DNA from: Ignavibacteriales bacterium
GTDB taxonomy: Bacteria; Bacteroidota; Ignavibacteria; UBA10030
Assembly (NCBI GenBank): GCA_016218005.1
Contig: JACRFF010000063.1
Span: 1 to 6,390, forward strand
Length of the DNA stretch: 6,390 nt
Direction of reading: 5' to 3'
Shown: piece by piece, positions 5,361 through 6,390 of the stretch
Layout of the letters: each line of letters starts with the position of its first letter
Position numbering within the stretch: the stretch's first letter is position 1
The notes under the pieces: generated by a model
What the model was told of the DNA's origin: nothing
Database searches by the model: none
The model's input: only the letters and a program-made list of their open reading frames with translations
Made by a program: the position numbers and the translations under genes

Positions 5361-6390
5361 ATGAAAAATCCTCGAACATACTTTGCGCTGTCCAGCATCG
5401 TTCTCCTCGTCGTTCTGGCAGTTTCGCCATTCAAAGATTATTTTCGTGAATGGAAGTTGTATCAGTACAGATACAACAATGTCATTGACAAACTTCCTCA
5501 ACGCATCAAACCCGCAGAAATCGGCATCAAACAAATTTGGGTTCAAAAGTTAGATCGCGTCGATCGGTGCGTAACGTGCCATCTTGGCTTGAAAGTCGAC
5601 GCGTTGAAAGAAGCAGAGCAGCCTATACGAACTCATCCACGGATCTATCACGACGTTGAAGAATTCGGGTGCACAATCTGTCATGAAGGACAAGGGTCGG
5701 CGACGGAGTACAAGGAATCCATTGGCAAAGTAAAATATTGGGACAGGCCGATTGTCCCGAAAGAATTCATGGAGGCTTCGTGCGCAAAGTGTCACAAAGA
5801 GAGCGACGTTCCCCATGCACCGATTCTGAATTTAGGCCGGCGCTTGATCGAAGAATCGAATTGCATCGGGTGCCACAAGATCGAGGGGTATCAGAAGCAA
5901 TGGGTTCCTCCTCTTGATGGTATCGGCTCGAAGGTGAACCGAACATGGTTGGTCCATTGGCTGAAAAATCCGAAAGCATATTTTTCGAAAACCCGAATGC
6001 CGAATTTTCTTCTCTCAGATGAGGAATCGAACATCCTCGCTGATTTCTTAATGACATTTGCAGCATTTCCGCAAGGGGCCATGCTTGAGCCGTTGCCTGG
6101 CCAACTGACTTCGACCTCGGAAACTCAGAAGGCAGCGATGGTCGATCGTGGATCCACGCGGTTTCGTGAGGCTCGCTGTATTAGCTGCCACGCCGTGAAC
6201 GGGAAAGGAGGTTCGGTTGCCACAGACTTGGGGAAAGTGGCAAGTAAGGTGAGCAAACAATGGCTTTACAACTACCTGAAAAATCCCAAACACTTTTTGC
6301 CGGATGTTCAGATGCCGAGATACCGATTGAACGAGGGCGAGCTTGCGTGCGTTGTGGCATATATAGAAAGTGAATTCGTGGATTACGAAA
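5361..6390 (+). CDS. Membrane-anchored pentaheme cytochrome c (3' end outside window)
   Basis: The frame opens at ATG 5361 and stays open through the last base, giving 343 residues so far. Residues 8-23 form an uncleaved signal-anchor helix. Five CxxCH heme sites follow at C70-H74, C104-H108, C141-H145, C168-H172 and C273-H277. Hemes 4 and 5 lie in two similar cytochrome c folds. Each runs CxxCH, then W-L-x2-[WY]-L-K-N-P-K, then a Met-Pro (M213 and M318) exactly 45 residues after the first heme Cys, so Met is the likely sixth ligand. Hemes 1-3 lack such a Met and may use His. It sits where a cytochrome f or c1 gene would be and probably takes electrons from the Rieske protein. No good Shine-Dalgarno is seen, so coupling to the preceding gene ten bases away is likely. 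More hemes may lie beyond the edge. Confidence 0.92.
   Translation, partial: MKNPRTYFALSSIVLLVVLAVSPFKDYFREWKLYQYRYNNVIDKLPQRIKPAEIGIKQIWVQKLDRVDRCVTCHLGLKVDALKEAEQPIRTHPRIYHDVEEFGCTICHEGQGSATEYKESIGKVKYWDRPIVPKEFMEASCAKCHKESDVPHAPILNLGRRLIEESNCIGCHKIEGYQKQWVPPLDGIGSKVNRTWLVHWLKNPKAYFSKTRMPNFLLSDEESNILADFLMTFAAFPQGAMLEPLPGQLTSTSETQKAAMVDRGSTRFREARCISCHAVNGKGGSVATDLGKVASKVSKQWLYNYLKNPKHFLPDVQMPRYRLNEGELACVVAYIESEFVDYE

Overview
The window holds one operon-like block, all on the + strand. It encodes a menaquinol-type Rieske/cytochrome b complex with unusual partners. In order the genes are: a secreted blue-copper (cupredoxin) protein, a 77-residue protein with two membrane helices, a GltD-like flavin/iron-sulfur oxidoreductase with a C-terminal 2[4Fe-4S] ferredoxin domain, a Rieske protein, a b6-type cytochrome b, a subunit IV-type cytochrome b C-terminal half, and a membrane-anchored pentaheme cytochrome c that runs off the right edge.

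Layout. Bases 1-205 are intergenic and repeat-rich: GC-rich inverted repeats plus CGCAGAG/CTCCGCG-type motifs forming a long imperfect palindrome. Bases 206-293 hold the probable upstream control region, including a 226-245 dyad. The genes then follow with short gaps, except between the Rieske gene and the cytochrome b gene. That 253-base gap carries a second GC-rich inverted-repeat patch and what may be the two ends of a broken small gene. An 81-base gap before the subunit IV gene carries a strong ribosome binding site that serves only a 10-codon mini-ORF overlapping the subunit IV start.

How the parts may work together (inference). The Rieske protein and the split cytochrome b form the quinol-oxidising core. 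The pentaheme cytochrome takes the place of cytochrome f or c1, since neither is visible here. The cupredoxin could be a soluble electron carrier. The flavin/FeS protein has the cofactors to exchange electrons between NAD(P)H or ferredoxin and the cytoplasmic side of the complex. From memory, similar NAD(P) oxidoreductase subunits have been described beside Rieske/cytochrome b genes in anammox planctomycetes. The Rieske cluster site carries Phe where high-potential forms carry Tyr, and the Qo motif reads APWY instead of PEWY. Both suit a low-potential, menaquinone-based chain.

Organism. The DNA is roughly half G+C and uses Shine-Dalgarno sites. The split b6/IV genes and multiheme cytochrome suggest an anaerobic or microaerobic environmental bacterium. 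Ignavibacteria/Bacteroidota-like or planctomycete-like lineages are possible, but I cannot fix the taxon from this window.
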